Shown here in pieces: positions 40,571 to 42,484 of a DNA stretch of 42,484 nucleotides. The translations under genes and the position numbers were made by a program. The notes under the pieces are model-generated. The model searched no databases, was not told where the DNA came from, and saw nothing but the letters and a program-made list of their open reading frames with translations. How positions within the stretch are numbered: the stretch's first letter is position 1; each line of letters begins with the position of its first letter. Source of the DNA: Pseudomonadota bacterium (GTDB lineage Bacteria; Pseudomonadota; Gammaproteobacteria; Berkiellales; Berkiellaceae); contig JAFECR010000023.1 in NCBI GenBank assembly GCA_018242045.1, positions 124,890-167,373 of the forward strand. The letters run 5' to 3'.

Positions 40571-42484
40571 ATGAAACGCGGCGCCAATCACAATGACAGT
40601 CAAGGTGGGAAAAAATCTCGCTTTAATGATGACCATAACCAAAACAACCTCGTGCATCGCAACGCTTCTAATTCAAAATACAATTCACGTTCTCTCGAAA
40701 AGTTATCACTATCTTCTTTATTAATCGATGCTTATAAAGCGAATAATAACGCTGAATTTGATTTAATTTGTATACAATTAAAAGAGAAAATTGAGCAACA
40801 GCCAAACTGTGTATTGGAAAATTATGAAAGTCAAAGTTCTTGTGTCAATCAACTTTTCAATTATGCAAGCACTAGAGAAGGTAGTAAACGCAGACTGGTA
40901 AAGCTCATAAGCCTCATTTTAAGTGCTCAAATTGAATATGAAGGTTTAAAATGGTTGCTATCAAAGGCTAACCAGCATGGCTTTAATCCTCTGAACAGCG
41001 CCGTGTACCTCGAAAATGAAGACCTTGTAGATTTACTGTTAAAATTCTTAAAGAAATATCCTGATATTTTATCAATCTGTCTTGCTGCTGAATCAAAAGG
41101 GCATACTATACTCCATAGCGCTATTAACACAAATAAGCCAACGCTAGTTCGCATGATATTGGAAGCACTAGAGAAGCACAAAGATATTCTGAATATGTGT
41201 CTTACAAATACATTAGATAGTTATACAGTGCTAGAGTCCGCCATTTCCTCCAAGGATCCTGAAATTGTTAAGCTTATTTTGAAATATAAGGATCCTAAGA
41301 TCTTATGGATCTGGCTTACTACTAAAGTAAATCGGCATACTGTTCTTAGCTCCGCTATTAACACAAAAAAAATAACGCTAGTTCGTATGATATTGGAAGA
41401 ACTAGAGCAGCACAAAGATATTCTGGATATGTGTCTTACAAATACAGTCAATGGCTATACGGCGCTAGCTGCGGCTATTAGCACGGAAGATCCTGAAATT
41501 GTTAAGCTTGTTTTGAAATATATGGATCCTAACATCTCGTCAATCTGTCTTGCTACTAAAGTAAAGGGGTATGCTGTTCTCAACTCCGCTATTGCCACAA
41601 AAAAACCAACGCTAGTTGGTATGATATTGGAAGCACTAGAGAAGCACAAAGATATTCTGGATATGTGTCTTACAAATACGGTCAATGGCTATACGGCGCT
41701 AGCTGCCGCTATTGGCACGGAGGATCCTGAAATTGTTGAGCTTATTTTGAAATATTCGGATCCTAACATCTCATCAATCTGTCTTGCTACTAAATTAGAT
41801 GAAAAACATACTACCCTTAGTAGGGCTATCAGCACAAAGAAGCCAACGCTAGTTCGTATGATACTAGAAGCACTAAAGAAGCATAAAGATATTCTGAATA
41901 TGTGCCTTACAAATAAAATAGATGGCTATACGGTGCTAGATGCCGCCATTAACATGAAGGATCCTGAAATTGTTAAACTTATTTTGAATTGCCTCGCTTG
42001 TTTTCCATCAATACTAAAAACATGTTTTGAGAGTGTGGTAATGCATCAACCACCGTTATCAAGCACGCTTCTTCAAGGAAACACTTCTTTGTTACTTGAC
42101 TATTTAGAACTTCCAGAATATAAAGATGCTTTAATTATTAATTTAACCTATATTACCTCTAAACGATTCAATATTCTTCATTCTCTTACCAGCAAAAAAG
42201 CAATCAAGCAAAGTGAAACGACCATCCATCGAATTTTCACCTTATGTGAAAATAATCTACCGCTTGCACAATGGCAACAGCTATTGATGCAAACAAATGA
42301 ATATAAACTCTCCGCCTTAGATTTTGCTTTCTTTGAAAAAGATATTATTTCCACTACGCATTATTTAGCCGCCTTTAAAAAAGCTTTTGGTCATGAGGCA
42401 CAAAAACAACTTAAAAAATGCTTCAAAAAACACTTAAAATACGATGAAGTCGATATTATGATTTACGACGCACGAGAGAAGGGA
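40571..42484 (+). CDS. Ankyrin-repeat protein, 3' end beyond the window
   Basis: An open frame of 638 codons runs from ATG 40571 (GGAG five bases upstream) to the last base without a stop, so the C-terminus is missing. Residues 1-20 are the leader MKRGANHNDSQGGKKSRFND, which fits a bipartite nuclear-localisation pattern and parallels the start of the giant protein at 34984. Residues about 50-160 are helical and unassigned. Residues 162-472 are four long repeats of 76-79 residues, each holding two ankyrin-like units (GYTALAAAISTEDPEIVKLV then LKY; AVLNSAIATKKPTLVGMIL). A helical region follows. Ankyrin repeats bind proteins, and such genes are common among effectors of intracellular bacteria. 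Function is inferred from repeats and leader only. Confidence 0.8.
   Translation, partial: MKRGANHNDSQGGKKSRFNDDHNQNNLVHRNASNSKYNSRSLEKLSLSSLLIDAYKANNNAEFDLICIQLKEKIEQQPNCVLENYESQSSCVNQLFNYASTREGSKRRLVKLISLILSAQIEYEGLKWLLSKANQHGFNPLNSAVYLENEDLVDLLLKFLKKYPDILSICLAAESKGHTILHSAINTNKPTLVRMILEALEKHKDILNMCLTNTLDSYTVLESAISSKDPEIVKLILKYKDPKILWIWLTTKVNRHTVLSSAINTKKITLVRMILEELEQHKDILDMCLTNTVNGYTALAAAISTEDPEIVKLVLKYMDPNISSICLATKVKGYAVLNSAIATKKPTLVGMILEALEKHKDILDMCLTNTVNGYTALAAAIGTEDPEIVELILKYSDPNISSICLATKLDEKHTTLSRAISTKKPTLVRMILEALKKHKDILNMCLTNKIDGYTVLDAAINMKDPEIVKLILNCLACFPSILKTCFESVVMHQPPLSSTLLQGNTSLLLDYLELPEYKDALIINLTYITSKRFNILHSLTSKKAIKQSETTIHRIFTLCENNLPLAQWQQLLMQTNEYKLSALDFAFFEKDIISTTHYLAAFKKAFGHEAQKQLKKCFKKHLKYDEVDIMIYDAREKG
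41054..41986 (+). repeat. Four tandem in-frame repeats of about 234 bases
   Basis: Repeat units start at 41054, 41282, 41516 and 41750, with lengths 228, 234, 234 and 237 bases, all multiples of three. Units 2 and 3 are nearly identical at DNA level; for example both contain AAAGATATTCTGGATATGTG. Units 1 and 4 differ more. Each unit encodes a pair of ankyrin-like repeats. The pattern indicates recent tandem duplication inside the ankyrin-repeat gene. Confidence 0.85.

Noticed and set aside
40927..41685. Three minus-strand frames of 76-84 codons, two of them 234 bases apart
   Set aside because: They are antisense shadows of the ankyrin-repeat gene, and their spacing simply reflects its tandem repeats.
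41054..41986. Regular direct repeats considered as a CRISPR or VNTR array
   Set aside because: The units are long, without spacers, and keep one open frame encoding ankyrin-like repeats.

Overview
The window is an AT-rich, densely packed bacterial chromosome segment. Core genes (glutamate racemase, AmpD, an AceE-type pyruvate dehydrogenase operon, bifunctional PutA, a Mip/FkpA-type FKBP) look gammaproteobacterial. They are mixed with genes of eukaryotic flavour: two protein kinases, a DOT1-like methyltransferase, a phytase-like cysteine phosphatase, a PKMT-like methyltransferase, a 3177-residue DUF3638-type ATPase and an ankyrin-repeat protein. This mixture is typical of host-associated Legionellales/Coxiellaceae-like bacteria. 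An intranuclear lineage such as Candidatus Berkiella would fit, but the sequence alone cannot prove that. No rRNA, tRNA, transposase, integrase or CRISPR array was seen.

Layout. 1-0.6 kb: a REP-like palindrome and a short sigma-region-4-like gene framed by pieces of an interspersed repeat. 0.7-5.5 kb: murI, two tandem paralogous kinases, a stand-alone MASE1 membrane protein, and a divergent DOT1-like methyltransferase. 5.5-12.6 kb: an ABC exporter pair, a membrane protein of unknown function, an endonuclease I homologue with a degenerate active site, a universal stress protein, an orphan terminator, a secreted hypothetical, a second copy of the repeat and a helical hypothetical. 12.7-22.2 kb: metabolic block ampD, aceE-aceF-lpdA (extended -10 promoter in front, strong terminator behind) and putA. 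22.3-36.6 kb: exported phytase-like phosphatase, PKMT-like methyltransferase, a small hypothetical, the giant ATPase and a TPR-methyltransferase. 36.7-42.5 kb: CPA2 antiporter, chalcone-isomerase-like exported protein, FKBP, PAP2-like protein, a decayed ampG, and an ankyrin-repeat gene running off the right edge.

How the parts relate. AceE, AceF and LpdA form the pyruvate dehydrogenase complex, and PutA converts proline to glutamate, a plausible carbon source inside host cells. AmpD would recycle anhydro-muropeptides, but the AmpG permease that normally supplies them is a pseudogene here. The most interesting signal is at the right: the giant ATPase and the ankyrin protein, about 5.6 kb apart and otherwise unrelated, begin with the same leader (MKRGA then KKxK/R). 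In both it matches the classical bipartite nuclear-localisation consensus KR-X10-K[KR]X[KR] with identical spacing. With the DOT1-like methyltransferase and the kinases, this suggests a set of effectors, some aimed at the host nucleus. That is inference, and no secretion-system gene lies in the window.
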